The notes: a model not told the origin generated them from the letters alone. A stretch of DNA of 64,000 bases from Thermoflexus hugenholtzii (GCF_018771565.1 NZ_CP076326.1:3252679-3316678); one strand, 5' to 3'. Positions 8,948 to 19,078 are shown, counted from the first letter of the stretch. Numbers and translations are program-made.

Positions 8948-9376
8948 TCAGCCCTCGGGCGGCCCCTTCCCGGGCTCCCCATACACATCGGGCCGCGCTG
9001 CCCGGACCCATTCGGCGGGGATGCCGCACAGGAACCGCAGGGGCTCCTGCCCGGTGTTGCGGTACTGATGCGTTACGTGGGGTGGCACGAACACCACATC
9101 CCCAGCCCGAATCGGATACACCTGATCGCCGATCTGCACCTCCCCCTCCCCGCTGAGGACGAAGTTTTCGTGCTCGAACCAGTGGGCATGGAGAGGGGTG
9201 TGGCCGCCCGGCTCCAGCTCGATGACCCGCAGGCGGTAGGTCGGGGCGCCGTGTCGGGTGTCGATGATCCACCGGATGGAGGCGCCCCGGGCGCCCGCAT
9301 CGGTCACCGGCTGCCGCTCGCACGCGGTGAAGGGAGAAGGACGTCGGGGGTCGAACTCGCCCATCGGCTTCCTCAT
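8948..9376 (-). CDS. Cupin domain protein
   Basis: A 142-residue single-cupin protein. Cupin motif 1 is PLHAHWFEHENFVLSGEG (two His, one Glu) and motif 2 is GDVVFVPPHVTHQYRN (third His), so it should bind a divalent metal. No substrate can be assigned. It is the last gene of the minus-strand rpsB-to-tmk cluster, 24 bp downstream of tmk, and may be cotranscribed with it. It converges on the alcohol dehydrogenase gene. Confidence 0.8.
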   Translation of the reverse strand: MRKPMGEFDPRRPSPFTACERQPVTDAGARGASIRWIIDTRHGAPTYRLRVIELEPGGHTPLHAHWFEHENFVLSGEGEVQIGDQVYPIRAGDVVFVPPHVTHQYRNTGQEPLRFLCGIPAEWVRAARPDVYGEPGKGPPEG

Positions 9377-9399
9377 GGGGAAAGGGATTCGCCTTCATT

Positions 9400-10035
9400 C
9401 TACTCGATGCGGAGGCCCAGGCGGTCGGCCAGGTGGGCGCGGATCGCCGCCTGCACCGCCTCCATGGGCTGGGAGGCGTCGATCACCACCCATCGGGCGG
9501 GCTCGGCGGCGGCCAGGGCGAGATAGCCCTCCCGCACCCGTTGATGGAAGGCCAGGTCCATGGCGTCCAGGCGGGTCCAGGCCTCGCCGGAGGCCCGGCG
9601 GCGGGCCAGGCCCTGTTCCACCTCTACGTCCAGCAGGAAGGTGAGGTCCGGCTGCAGGCCGCCGGTGGCGAACCGGTTCAGGCGGCGCAGCTCCTCCAGA
9701 TCCAGTCCCCGGCCGTAGCCCTGATAGGCCAGGGTGGAATCCGCGTAGCGATCGCTGATGACGATGCCTCCCGCCATCAGGAAGGGGCGGATGACCCGCT
9801 CCACCAGCTGGGCCCGGGCGGCGCAGAAGAGCAAGGCCTCCGCCCGGGCGGTCATATCCGCCTGCTCATGGGCGTGGAGCAGCTCCCGGATCGCCTCCCC
9901 CACGGGGGTCCCGCCGGGCTCCCGGGTGAGCAGCACCCGAAGCCCTTTCTCCTGCAGGACGCCGGCCAGCCAGCGGGCCATGGTGGTCTTCCCGCATCCC
10001 TCCGGCCCTTCAAAGGTGATCAGGAGGCCGCGCAT
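9400..10035 (-). CDS. tmk: Thymidylate kinase
   Basis: A 211-residue P-loop kinase that phosphorylates dTMP to dTDP. The P-loop is FEGPEGCGKTT at the N-terminus, the DR(Y) region is SDRYADSTLAYQGYGRGL, the substrate loop is TREPGGTPVGEAIRELL, and a short Arg-rich LID (ARRRASGEAW) follows. I place the start at the ATG before RGLLITFEGP (10035); an upstream in-frame ATG would extend nine residues into the cdsA stop region without conserved sequence. It lies one base after the cdsA stop, consistent with translational coupling. Confidence 0.93.
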   Translation of the reverse strand: MRGLLITFEGPEGCGKTTMARWLAGVLQEKGLRVLLTREPGGTPVGEAIRELLHAHEQADMTARAEALLFCAARAQLVERVIRPFLMAGGIVISDRYADSTLAYQGYGRGLDLEELRRLNRFATGGLQPDLTFLLDVEVEQGLARRRASGEAWTRLDAMDLAFHQRVREGYLALAAAEPARWVVIDASQPMEAVQAAIRAHLADRLGLRIE

Positions 10036-10036
10036 C

Positions 10037-10840
10037 TTAAAACCCCTGGATCCAGTGAGCATATAGGTATGCGATCATCGCATTCCAGAGCAGGCTGTCC
10101 AGCCGGTCCAGCACGCCCCCGTGCCCGGGGAAGAGGTTCCCGGAGTCTTTCACCCCGGCCCGGCGCTTCAGGACCGAGATCGAGAGATCCCCCAGGGTCC
10201 CCAGGCTGCCGGCCAGCAGGCCGAGGAGGGCGCCGGGCCCGGCTCCGATCCCGATCAGAAGGCCCAGGAGAGCGCCCACCACGAGGCCGGCTATACAGCC
10301 GCCGAGGAACCCCTCCCAGGTTTTGCCCGGGCTCAGACGAGGCGCTAGGCGATGTCGCCCCCACCGCTGGCCGACGAAGTAGGCGGCGGTGTCGGCCCCC
10401 CAGGTGACGAAGAGGACGAAGACCACCCATCCGCGGCCGTAGGGCTCCGGGAGGTTCCGGAGCCAGACGAAGGAGCGCCCCAGCCAGCCCAGATACAGCC
10501 CGCCGGCGGCGGTGAAGGCCCAGTCGATCAGGGGATGCTCTGTGCGCCGGATCCACCAGAACCACACGAGGGCGAAGGGCGGCGCGAGGGTCAGGGTGAG
10601 CTCCGCCAGCCGGGGGCTGGCTGCGGAGAACATCCCGTCTATCAGGAAGCCCAGGATCATCAACCCGACCCAGCCCGGGGAGGGGGAGAAGCCGATGCGC
10701 CGGATCAGGCCGGTGTATTCCCAGGCGGCCAGCCCCAGGGCGAGGGCCACCGTCGCCGCCCAGATCCACCCGCCTTGGTGGATGAGGGCCGCGAGCAGGG
10801 GGATGGCGATGAGGGCGACGAGGAGGCGCTGGCGCAGCAC
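10037..10840 (-). CDS. cdsA: Phosphatidate cytidylyltransferase
   Basis: A 267-residue integral membrane enzyme that makes CDP-diacylglycerol from CTP and phosphatidate for phospholipid synthesis. There are about seven hydrophobic helices. The C-terminal signature is complete: LSPGKTWEGFLGG, GDLSISVLKRRAGVKDSG and PGHGGVLDRLDSLL. The start is a GTG. It follows uppS by 16 bp and precedes tmk, the usual arrangement downstream of frr. Confidence 0.93.
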   Translation of the reverse strand: MLRQRLLVALIAIPLLAALIHQGGWIWAATVALALGLAAWEYTGLIRRIGFSPSPGWVGLMILGFLIDGMFSAASPRLAELTLTLAPPFALVWFWWIRRTEHPLIDWAFTAAGGLYLGWLGRSFVWLRNLPEPYGRGWVVFVLFVTWGADTAAYFVGQRWGRHRLAPRLSPGKTWEGFLGGCIAGLVVGALLGLLIGIGAGPGALLGLLAGSLGTLGDLSISVLKRRAGVKDSGNLFPGHGGVLDRLDSLLWNAMIAYLYAHWIQGF

Positions 10841-10856
10841 GGCGGGATCAGGAAGG

Positions 10857-11603
10857 TTATCCGGGGGGAGCCAGTTGCTCGCTGATCTGTCCGAACCGAC
10901 GCTCCCGGCGGCTGTAGGCCTCGATGGCCTTCAGCAGCTCTTCCCGGTCGAAGTCGGGCCAGTAGACGGGCGTTACGTAAAACTCCGCATAGGCGGCCTG
11001 CCAGAGCAGGAAGTTGCTCAGTCGCATCTCCCCGCTGGTGCGGATGATCAGATCCGGATCCGGCAGCCCGGCGGTATACAGGTAGCGGGAGATCAGCTCC
11101 TCGTTGACCGCCTCCGGGGGGACGCCGTCGGCGATGATGCGGCGGACGGCCTCCACGATCTCCTGGCGGCCTCCGTAGTTGAAGGCGACGCAGAGGATGA
11201 GCCGGGAGTTCCCCTTCGTCCGCTCGATGGCCATGCGGATCTTCCGCTGGAGCCGTTCGGGCACCCCCTCCAGGCTGCCCAGATGGCGGATCTGCACCCC
11301 ATTGCGGTCCAGGTTGTCCAGCTCCCGATCGATCATCTGCTCCAGCAACCCGAAGAGGCCGTAGACCTCCTCCGGGGGGCGGCGCCAGTTCTCGGTGGAG
11401 AAGGCATAGATGGTGAGGATGCGGACCCCGAGGTCGGCGCAGGCCTCGATCACCCGGCGCAGGTTCTCCGTGCCGGCCCGATGCCCGGCCAGGCGAGGGA
11501 GACCGCGGGCCTTGGCCCAGCGGCCGTTGCCGTCCATGATGATGGCGATATGGGTGGGGATTTTCAGCGCGATCTCTGCGACCTGACCGTTCTGCTGCCT
11601 CAC
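10857..11603 (-). CDS. uppS: Isoprenyl transferase (undecaprenyl diphosphate synthase)
   Basis: A 248-residue cis-prenyltransferase that builds the C55 lipid carrier for cell-wall glycans. Signatures are [15 protein letters not shown] with the catalytic Asp, [24 protein letters not shown], and the C-terminal [15 protein letters not shown] and [13 protein letters not shown] choose the GTG at 11603 because GGAAGGAGG lies just upstream; an in-frame ATG 20 codons earlier would overlap the region next to the frr stop and lacks a ribosome site. It sits in the frr-uppS-cdsA order common to many bacteria. Confidence 0.92.
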   Translation of the reverse strand: MRQQNGQVAEIALKIPTHIAIIMDGNGRWAKARGLPRLAGHRAGTENLRRVIEACADLGVRILTIYAFSTENWRRPPEEVYGLFGLLEQMIDRELDNLDRNGVQIRHLGSLEGVPERLQRKIRMAIERTKGNSRLILCVAFNYGGRQEIVEAVRRIIADGVPPEAVNEELISRYLYTAGLPDPDLIIRTSGEMRLSNFLLWQAAYAEFYVTPVYWPDFDREELLKAIEAYSRRERRFGQISEQLAPPG

Positions 11604-11666
11604 GGACTCCTCCTTCCGGGCCCTCTCCGAATCCGGGCGGGGATCTCTCCCCCTCCCGGCCATGAT

Positions 11667-12227
11667 TCAGAAGGACATGATCTCCTTCTCTTTGGCCTGG
11701 GCGACCTTCTCCGCCTCCTCGATGTAGCGGTCGGTGAGCTTCTGAACCTCCTCCTTGGCCTCCTCCAGCTCATCGTCAGACATCTCTTTGTTCTTGTGGC
11801 GGGCCCGCAGCTCCTCCAGGGCATCCCGCCGGATGTTGCGGATGGCGACGCGGGTCTCCTCGAGCCGCTTGTGCACCAGCTTCACCAGCTCCTGACGGCG
11901 CTGTTCGGTGAGCCGGGGCAGCACCAGTCGGATGATCCGGCCGTCGTTGCTGGGAGTTAGCCCCAGGTCGGACTTGAGGATGGCCCGTTCGATCTCCGGC
12001 AGGGCCTTCGGGTCATAGGGCTGGATGGTCAGCAGGTTCGGCTCCGGAGCCCGGATGATGGCCAGCTGCTCCAGCGGGACCTGGGTCCCGTAGTATTCCA
12101 CCGGGATCCGCTCCACCAGGGCGGGGGAAGCGCGCCCCGTGCGGATGCCCTTGAGCTCGTCCTCGAACACCCGAATGGCCTTGCGCATGCGCTCTTCGGC
12201 GTCGCGGAAGACCTGTTTCGGGATCAT
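11667..12227 (-). CDS. frr: Ribosome recycling factor
   Basis: A 186-residue RRF of standard length. It splits post-termination ribosomes together with EF-G. Recognisable blocks are [59 protein letters not shown] and [16 protein letters not shown], and the C-terminal helix ends EKEIMSF. A GGAGGTG ribosome site lies nine bases before the ATG. It is located between pyrH and uppS. Confidence 0.96.
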   Translation of the reverse strand: MIPKQVFRDAEERMRKAIRVFEDELKGIRTGRASPALVERIPVEYYGTQVPLEQLAIIRAPEPNLLTIQPYDPKALPEIERAILKSDLGLTPSNDGRIIRLVLPRLTEQRRQELVKLVHKRLEETRVAIRNIRRDALEELRARHKNKEMSDDELEEAKEEVQKLTDRYIEEAEKVAQAKEKEIMSF

Positions 12228-12273
12228 CGCGCCTTTTCACCTCCGCCAGGTTCAAGCGGCGGGCGGATGCGGC

Positions 12274-13084
<811 letters not shown>

Positions 13085-13091
13085 CTCTTCA

Positions 13092-13694
13092 TCATTCCAC
13101 CGTCTCCCCCAGTTCGTATCGTGCGAACCGACGGACCACGATGTTCTCCCCGACGCGGGCGATGACCTCCATGATCCGCTCGTTGACCGTGCGGTTCTCA
13201 TCCCGGATGAAGGGCTGCTCCAGCAGGCAGACCTCCTGGATGAAGCGGGCCAGCCGGTTCTCCGCGATCTTCTCAGCGATGTGCGGGGGCTTGCCCTCGT
13301 TGAGGGCTTCTTTTAGATAGATCTGCCGCTCGTGCTCCAGGACCTCCGCCGGGATGTCCTCGCGGCGGATGTAGCGAGGGTTGGTGGCGGCGATCTGGAG
13401 CAGCAGGTCGTGGGCCAGCTGCTGGAACTCCGGGGTGCGGGCGACGAAATCCGTCTCGCAGTTCAGCTCCAGCAGCACGCCCACCCGATTGCCGGGGTGC
13501 ACGTAGGCCACCACCAGGCCCTCCCGGGCGGTTCGCTCCAGCTTGCGGGCCGCCCGGGCCAGCCCCTTCTCCCGCAGGTAATCGATCGCCTTCTCGAAAT
13601 CCCCACCGGTCTCCTCCAGGGCTTTCCGGCAATCCAGGATCCCGGCGCCGGTCATCTCCCGCAGGCGCTTGACCATATCGACGGTGATGTTCAA
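13092..13694 (-). CDS. tsf: Elongation factor Ts
   Basis: A 200-residue EF-Ts of the short form, the nucleotide exchange factor for EF-Tu. The N-terminal UBA-like domain has [21 protein letters not shown] and the Ts core has [20 protein letters not shown] choose a TTG start at 13694, giving an N-terminus reading [10 protein letters not shown], because GGAGGGA lies six bases upstream. The ATG at 13709 would overlap that ribosome site and adds five residues; it cannot be fully excluded. It follows rpsB by 51 bp. Confidence 0.94.
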   Translation of the reverse strand: MNITVDMVKRLREMTGAGILDCRKALEETGGDFEKAIDYLREKGLARAARKLERTAREGLVVAYVHPGNRVGVLLELNCETDFVARTPEFQQLAHDLLLQIAATNPRYIRREDIPAEVLEHERQIYLKEALNEGKPPHIAEKIAENRLARFIQEVCLLEQPFIRDENRTVNERIMEVIARVGENIVVRRFARYELGETVE

Positions 13695-13745
13695 GGGTCT
13701 TCCCTCCATCGAAGGATGTTCGAAAAGGCCCGGGCAGGGGCCGGC

Positions 13746-14585
13746 TCAGGGGAGCTCCTCCAGCTCCTCCCCGATCTCCTCCTCGATCTCTTCCTCGGCC
13801 TCTTCCTCCTCCGCCTCGAAGACGCGGCGGGGCTCCAGAGCCGGCACGGCCTCCTCGATTTCCTCCTCCTCAGTCGGGACTTCCGCCACGCCGATCTTCT
13901 CCCGCAGCTGCAGGCCCTCCAGGACGGCGTCCGCCATCAACCGGGTGATGAGCTTGATGGAGCGGATGGCGTCATCGTTGGCCGGGATGATGTAGTCGAT
14001 GGGATCGGGGTCGCAGTTGGTGTCGACCATGGCGATGACGGGGATGTTCAGGGCGTTCGCCTCGCGGATCGCCGTGGCCTCCCGCATGGTGTCCACCACG
14101 AACAGCATGTCGGGGAGGCGCTTGAGGGGCCGGAGCCCCTCGAACTTGAGGCGCATCTTCTCGTATTTGCGACGGAGCCGGATGGCCTCCTTCTTGGGCA
14201 TCGTCTCCAGCCCGCCGTTGCGGATCATCTCGTCCAGCTGGATGTAGTAGCGGATGCGCTCCCGGATGGTCCGCCAGTTGGTGAGGGTGCCGCCCAGCCA
14301 GCGGTAGTTCACATAGGGCATCTGGCAGCGCTGGGCTTCCGCGGCGATGGTCTCCTGGGCCTGCCGCTTGGTCCCCACGAACAGGATCACGCCGCCCTGG
14401 GCCACCTTGTCCCGGACCAGCTCATAAGTGCTGTCGATGGCGCGGATGGTTTGCTGGAGGTCGATGATGTGGACGCCGTTGCGTTCCGTGAAGATATAGG
14501 GTTTCATCTTGGGGTGCCAGCGGTTGGTCTTGTGGCCGAAGTGCACCCCGGCTTCCAGCAGCTCCTTCATCGTCACACGCGGCAT
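13746..14585 (-). CDS. rpsB: 30S ribosomal protein S2
   Basis: A 279-residue S2. The N-terminus [22 protein letters not shown], the block IIDLQQT, and [24 protein letters not shown] are diagnostic. After about residue 235 there is a highly acidic, Glu-rich extension of about 45 residues beyond the S2 core, as seen in several Chloroflexota and actinobacterial S2 proteins. The start at 14585 has GGAGGAGC upstream; an in-frame start 38 codons earlier is not supported. It is the first gene of the cluster. A TATACT hexamer on the minus strand at about 14700-14705 is a possible -10. Confidence 0.95.
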   Translation of the reverse strand: MPRVTMKELLEAGVHFGHKTNRWHPKMKPYIFTERNGVHIIDLQQTIRAIDSTYELVRDKVAQGGVILFVGTKRQAQETIAAEAQRCQMPYVNYRWLGGTLTNWRTIRERIRYYIQLDEMIRNGGLETMPKKEAIRLRRKYEKMRLKFEGLRPLKRLPDMLFVVDTMREATAIREANALNIPVIAMVDTNCDPDPIDYIIPANDDAIRSIKLITRLMADAVLEGLQLREKIGVAEVPTEEEEIEEAVPALEPRRVFEAEEEEAEEEIEEEIGEELEELP

Positions 14586-14835
14586 AGGCGCTCCTCCGAA
14601 TGCGTTTTTCTCCTCCACCCCTTCCTCCCGGCCGGGAGCCGGGCCGCGCCCGGCACGCCCCTCCGGTCCAGGGTGTGTGGGATGGGATACCGGCTGCACA
14701 GTATAACACGAGATCCGGCGATCGGCCAGTCCTCCCCGGAACCCCGTAACCTTTTGCCGTCCACCGCCGACATGATGGGCGGATCACGGCGCGCCGCTCG
14801 ATCCGCTCCGTTCAAACCGTCAGGGAGGTGCTTCC

Positions 14836-16752
14836 ATGCAAAAGATCTTTCGTTTGGGGATCCTCGGGCTTGGGCTGGCGCTCCTCGCGCTGACCGCCTG
14901 CACGACCGCTCCCGCCGCCGGGGATGGGCAGACGATCCGCTGGCAGGGGACGGTGGAGGCGGTCCTCCCCGATGGCCTCCAGGTCTCCGGCCAACGGGTC
15001 CGCTGGACCGGCGACACGCAGATCCTGGGGTCGGTGCAGGTGGGCTCGCAGGTGGAGATCGAGGGGACGCAGGCGGACGGAGCGCTGAGCGCGATGGTGA
15101 TCCGGGTCCGCTCCTCCGCTGAGTCGACGGCGATGGGCCCCGGGGCCGCCGGGACCTTCGTCTCCCCGCTTCCCACGCCGATCCCGCGCATGGAGTTCCG
15201 AGGCGTGGTGGAGGAGATCCTTCCCAACGGCTACCGGGTCGCCGGCCAGACGGTGATCGTGACGACCACCACTCGAGTGGAAGGCGCGGTCGAGGTGGGC
15301 GTCTTCGTGAAGGTGAAGGGAATCCTGCAGGCCGACGGCTCCGTCCTCGCGCTTCAGATCGAGGTGGAGGCCCCGCCCGCCGAGGTGGAGTTCAAGGGCG
15401 TCGTGGAGGCGATCCTGCCGGACGGCTATCAGATCGCCGGGCGGACCGTCATCGTGACCGCCACCACACGGATCGATGGCCCCATCGCGGTGGGGACGTT
15501 CGTGGAGGTGAAGGGGACTCTCCAGCCCGATGGAACGATCCTGGCCTCGCGGATCCATCGGGAGGAGGAGGGACAACCCCGGGTTGAGTTCGAGGGGATG
15601 GTGGAGGAGATCCTTCCCAACGGCTACCGGGTCGCCGGCCAGACGGTGATCGTGACGACCACCACGCGCATCGAGGGTCCGATCGCCGTGGGGGATTTCG
15701 TCAAGGTCGAGGGGATCCCCCAGCCGGATGGGACGATCCTGGCGACCCGCATCCGCCTGCGGGAGGAAGTGAAGTTCACGGGCTTGGTGGAGGAAATCCT
15801 CCCGGACGGCTATCGGGTCAGCGGCCGCACCGTCGTGGTGACGGACTTCACGAAGGTGAAGGGCCCCATCGCCGTCGGAGACTGGGTGGAGGTGAAGGGG
15901 TTCCTTCAGGCCGATGGCCGCATCCTGGCCCGCGAGATCAAGGTGAAGAAGGCTCCCGGGCCGGTTCGGATGGAGTTCAAGGGGGTGGTGGAAGAGGTCC
16001 TTCCCAACGGCTACCGGATCGCCGGGATCACGGTGGTGGTGACTGCGACCACTCGTATCGATGGCCCGATCGCGGTGGGGGACCTGGTGGAGGTGAAGGG
16101 GGTCCTCCAGGCGGATGGCACGGTCCTGGCCTTCCGCATCCACGTGGAGAAGCCCGAGCGAAAGGGCGCTGAGATCGAGTTCAAGGGGGTGGTGGAGGAG
16201 GTCCTCCCGAACGGCTATCGGGTGAGCGGGCGCACGGTGGTGGTAACCGCGACCACCCGCATCGATGGCCCCATTGCGGTGGGGGACCTGGTGGAGGTGA
16301 AGGGGGTCCTCCAGGCGGACGGCACGATCCTGGCCTCGCGAATCCACGTGGAGGAGGCGGAGCGGAAGGGCGCTGAGATCGAGTTCAAGGGCGTGGTGGA
16401 GGAGGTCCTCCCGAACGGCTATCAGATCGCCGGGCAGACCGTCATCGTGACCGCGACCACCCGCATCGATGGCCCCATTGCGGTGGGAGACCTGGTGGAG
16501 GTGAAGGGGGTCCTCCAGGCGGACGGCACGATCCTGGCCTCGCGGATCCATCGGGAGGACCGCTCCGGGAAGGATTCCGGCAGCCTTCAGGCCGGACGTG
16601 ACGAGGGGAAGAAGGGCGGTGATCCGTCCGGGAAGGACCGTAAAGGAAGCGGCGAGGAACGGAAGGGGGAGAAGTCCGGGAAGGGCGATAAGGGGAAAGG
16701 CGAGGACAAGCAGGAGGATCGGTCCGGAAAGGACAAGGATGATGACGATTAA
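14836..16752 (+). CDS. Lipoprotein with eight DUF5666 repeats and charged C-terminal tail
   Basis: A 638-residue secreted lipoprotein. The signal peptide ends in a lipobox LTAC with Cys22. It is followed by eight tandem copies of a 65-68-residue beta-rich module typical of DUF5666 (each with the pattern F-G-V-V-E-x-LP-x-GY, TVxVT-x-x-T, GPIAVG-x-V-V-GxLQ-DG-ILA-I). Copies start near residues 36, 119, 184, 250, 312, 379, 447 and 515; the last three are almost identical. The final 65 residues are a Lys/Asp/Glu/Gly-rich low-complexity tail. Function is unknown; position beside a sigma factor and another DUF5666 protein suggests a shared envelope role. Divergent from rpsB. Confidence 0.85.
   Translation: MQKIFRLGILGLGLALLALTACTTAPAAGDGQTIRWQGTVEAVLPDGLQVSGQRVRWTGDTQILGSVQVGSQVEIEGTQADGALSAMVIRVRSSAESTAMGPGAAGTFVSPLPTPIPRMEFRGVVEEILPNGYRVAGQTVIVTTTTRVEGAVEVGVFVKVKGILQADGSVLALQIEVEAPPAEVEFKGVVEAILPDGYQIAGRTVIVTATTRIDGPIAVGTFVEVKGTLQPDGTILASRIHREEEGQPRVEFEGMVEEILPNGYRVAGQTVIVTTTTRIEGPIAVGDFVKVEGIPQPDGTILATRIRLREEVKFTGLVEEILPDGYRVSGRTVVVTDFTKVKGPIAVGDWVEVKGFLQADGRILAREIKVKKAPGPVRMEFKGVVEEVLPNGYRIAGITVVVTATTRIDGPIAVGDLVEVKGVLQADGTVLAFRIHVEKPERKGAEIEFKGVVEEVLPNGYRVSGRTVVVTATTRIDGPIAVGDLVEVKGVLQADGTILASRIHVEEAERKGAEIEFKGVVEEVLPNGYQIAGQTVIVTATTRIDGPIAVGDLVEVKGVLQADGTILASRIHREDRSGKDSGSLQAGRDEGKKGGDPSGKDRKGSGEERKGEKSGKGDKGKGEDKQEDRSGKDKDDDD
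15190..16560 (+). repeat. Tandem 195-204 bp repeats encoding DUF5666 modules
   Basis: Seven consecutive units start at 15190, 15385, 15583, 15769, 15970, 16174 and 16378, inside the lipoprotein gene; an eighth, more divergent unit precedes them. The last two units are nearly identical over a 204-bp period at DNA level, which implies recent duplication or gene conversion. The spacing and coding frame are kept, so this is a protein repeat and not a CRISPR or satellite array. Confidence 0.85.
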
Positions 16753-16983
16753 GGATGGCGGCTCGCATCCGGAGGGCGATCCCAACAATGGGGTGACACG
16801 ATCCGGGGGACGCGCGGCCCTCCCGAATCGTGGGACCGGGAAGAGGGTGGGGCGGAGGACCGGCCGCGCACAATGGTCCTCTGCCCAGCCTTTTTCAGCC
16901 GGGGACCCGATGGCATCCTTCCCCCAGAGCGGATACGATGGGGTCGATCGACGGTGGAAACTTTTCTTGAGCGATCCGGAACG

Positions 16984-17529
16984 GTGACGGACGAACAGGC
17001 TCTGCTGGCCCGCGCGCGGTCCCTGGATCCGGAGGCCCTGGCCGAGCTGCACGAGCGGTATTACCGAATGCTGTATTTCTACGTGCTCGGCCGGGTCGGG
17101 GAACGGATGGCGGCGGAGGACCTCACCGCCGAGGTCTTCACGCGCCTCCTGGAGGCTTTCCATCGGGGGCGGGGGCCGGAGCGGCACCTGACGGCCTGGC
17201 TGTTTCGGACCGCGGATCACCTGGTGGCCGATCACCACCGCGCCCGCTACCGGCGCCCGGAGGTCGCGCTGGAGGAGGCGTGGGCAGCCGCGAGGGAGGA
17301 GGAGCGGAGCGATGTGGTGGTCCAGGAGCGGGTGCGAGAGGCTCTGGAGCACCTCACGCCCGATCAGCGGGCGGTGATCCTGATGCGGTTCTGGATGGAT
17401 CTCCCCCTGGCGCAGATCGCCCGGGAGCTGGGGAAAAGCGTGGGGGCGGTGAAGTTGTTGCAGCATCGGGCCCTGGCCGCCCTCGCCAAACGATTACAGG
17501 ACCTCAGGAGCGACCATGGCGCAGCGTGA
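16984..17529 (+). CDS. RNA polymerase sigma factor, ECF/sigma-70 family
   Basis: A 181-residue sigma factor. Region 2 is seen in DPEALAELHERYYRMLYFYVLGRVG followed by AEDLTAEVFTRLLEAFHRG; region 4 is seen in LEHLTPDQRAVILMRFWMDLPLAQIARELGKSVGAVKLLQHRALAALAKRL, a helix-turn-helix that binds -35 elements. The start is probably the GTG at 16984 (sequence VTDEQALLARAR), where homology begins; the frame stays open upstream and the ribosome site is weak, so a longer form is possible. Its stop overlaps the start of the next gene by 14 bp, implying coupled expression with a membrane protein that could be its regulator. Confidence 0.85.
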   Translation: MTDEQALLARARSLDPEALAELHERYYRMLYFYVLGRVGERMAAEDLTAEVFTRLLEAFHRGRGPERHLTAWLFRTADHLVADHHRARYRRPEVALEEAWAAAREEERSDVVVQERVREALEHLTPDQRAVILMRFWMDLPLAQIARELGKSVGAVKLLQHRALAALAKRLQDLRSDHGAA

Positions 17530-18622
17530 GGAGGAGCTGGAAGAAGCCCTGCGGTTGCTCCGGGAAGGAGCTCCGCTCGAAGCGGTGGCGGCCCGCTATC
17601 CGGAGCTGGCTCCGGCCCTGCGCGCCGCCCATCTCCTGGAGCGGGCGCGCCCCCCGGGGCCGTCCCTGCGCGCGGAACTGGCCTCCCGGGCCGCCTTCCT
17701 CCGGCGCGCGGAGGAGCTTCGGGCCGCTCGCCGTCCCTGGGCCGGGATCCTGTTCGGATGGCTCCGGTATGCTCGGGCCGGCGCCGTCCTCGCGGGCATC
17801 CTGCTGATCGCCGGGATGCTGCATCTCCTGGCCCAGCAGAGCCTTCCGGGGGATCCCCTCTACGGGTTGAAGCGGGCGGAGGAGCAGGTCTGGCTGGCGC
17901 TGACGCTGGACCCGGTGGAGCGGCGTCTGGTGGAGGAGACCCTGGCCGCCCGCCGCTGGGAGGAATACCGAGCCCTCGCGCAGCGCCGGGGCTCGGGGAC
18001 GGTGACCTGGGAGGGCCGGATTGAGGGGATCGAGGGGACCACCTGGCGCATCGGGGGGATCCCGGTGGAGGTCTTCCCCGAGACGGAGATCGTGGGGCCG
18101 GTGGCCCTGGACCAGCGGGCGATGGTGACCGCCTTTCTGGGGCCGGAAGGACGGTGGATCGCCCTGCGGATCCAGGCGATCCCGGAGACCCCAACGTGGA
18201 CTCCGGAGCCCACCCGGACGCCGGAGGAGATCCAGGAGACCTCCACGCCCACATCAACCCCGACGCGGACCCGTCCGCCGACGCGGACCCCCGGGCCGAC
18301 GGCGACGCCGATCCCTGCGCCCGCTCCCACGGCCACCCCGTCGCCGACCGCGCCGGAGACGTCCACCCCCACGCCTCGGCCGACCGAGACGCCGCGGCCC
18401 ACGCCGACGCCGGAGGATCACGACAAGGGAGATACCGTGGAATGGAAGGGGATCCTCCAGGCGATCGCCGGATCCACCTGGGTGATCGACGGCCGCGCGG
18501 TGCAGGTCACGAGCGATACCCGGATCCGCGGCAGTCCCCGGGTTGGCGATCGCGTGGAGGTCAAGGCGCGGCGCCAGCCGGATGGAACGCTCGTCGCTCT
18601 GGAGATCGAGCGAAAGGATTAG
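17516..18622 (+). CDS. Membrane protein with DUF5667-like N-terminus and C-terminal DUF5666 domain (candidate anti-sigma)
   Basis: A 368-residue protein. Residues 1-80 form a cytoplasmic helical region with repeated EALRLLREG/ELAPALRAA patterns. One transmembrane helix lies at about 86-108. Residues 115-145 (LPGDPLYGLKRAEEQVWLALT) match the DUF5667 module found in ECF-linked membrane proteins. A beta-rich module, a Thr/Pro linker of about 70 residues (TPTPTRT-like, typical of surface spacer), and a C-terminal DUF5666 domain (about 305-366) follow. The gene overlaps the sigma factor gene by 14 bp, so an anti-sigma role is plausible but inferred from context alone. The DUF5666 domain matches those of the lipoprotein upstream. 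Confidence 0.75.
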   Translation: MAQREEELEEALRLLREGAPLEAVAARYPELAPALRAAHLLERARPPGPSLRAELASRAAFLRRAEELRAARRPWAGILFGWLRYARAGAVLAGILLIAGMLHLLAQQSLPGDPLYGLKRAEEQVWLALTLDPVERRLVEETLAARRWEEYRALAQRRGSGTVTWEGRIEGIEGTTWRIGGIPVEVFPETEIVGPVALDQRAMVTAFLGPEGRWIALRIQAIPETPTWTPEPTRTPEEIQETSTPTSTPTRTRPPTRTPGPTATPIPAPAPTATPSPTAPETSTPTPRPTETPRPTPTPEDHDKGDTVEWKGILQAIAGSTWVIDGRAVQVTSDTRIRGSPRVGDRVEVKARRQPDGTLVALEIERKD

Positions 18623-18665
18623 CCCGATCGGAGCCGGAAGCCCAAAGGGAGCTTTTCGTCTTAGC

Positions 18666-19031
18666 GTGGACTACCGGCCGTTCTGGGTGGGGTGGGGGCA
18701 GCTGGGCCTGTATTTGCTGGCGCTGGTGACGCTCTCTTTCTATGTCCGGCGGCGCATCGGTCATGCGACGTGGCGGCGGATCCATTACCTGAGCTTTGTG
18801 GTCTTCCTGATGGTCACAGTCCACGGGCTGATGAGCGGCACGGATACGGCCAGGGCCGGCGTTCGGGTCATGTATCAAACGGCGGGGTGGAGTGTGCTGG
18901 GGCTTGGGATTTATCGAGCCCTCGCGGTTTGGGTGTTCCCAGCCTTCCGGAAATGGACTTCCGCGCTCTTCGGGAAGGGTTCGGCGTTTTCGAATGAACG
19001 CTCCCGCCCGCTGCAGGGGCGATCGCCCTGA
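18666..19031 (+). CDS. Ferric-reductase-like transmembrane fragment, N-terminus missing
   Basis: The 121-residue product has three hydrophobic segments. The order YRPFWVGWGQLGLYLLALVTLSFYVRRRIG then WRRIHYLSFVVFLMVTVHGLMSGTDT resembles the second half of ferric-reductase-like/cytochrome b-type membrane domains, including two His residues that bind haem in that family. The usual first helices with the partner His residues are absent, and upstream DNA is occupied by the DUF5666 membrane protein gene, so this is a truncated copy or a reduced form. Start at GTG 18666 is tentative; a ribosome site is poor. It may be a decaying gene. Confidence 0.5.
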   Translation: MDYRPFWVGWGQLGLYLLALVTLSFYVRRRIGHATWRRIHYLSFVVFLMVTVHGLMSGTDTARAGVRVMYQTAGWSVLGLGIYRALAVWVFPAFRKWTSALFGKGSAFSNERSRPLQGRSP

Positions 19032-19078
19032 AGCGGCTCTCGCCGGCGCATGGATGTCCGGAAGCCATGAAGGCTCCC

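Noticed and set aside
14700-14730. Minus-strand promoter for rpsB
   Set aside because: TATACT is present as a possible -10 but no acceptable -35 lies 16-18 bp upstream, so I mention it only under rpsB.
15190-16560. Possible CRISPR array
   Set aside because: The period is 195-204 bp, units diverge in coding-like fashion, and all stay in one reading frame; they are protein repeats.
14812-17466. An 884-codon open frame on the minus strand opposite the repeat lipoprotein and sigma genes
   Set aside because: It is low in variety (many His, Leu, Asp repeats), mirrors the DUF5666 repeats, has no ribosome site, and the opposite strand has clear domains and a signal peptide.
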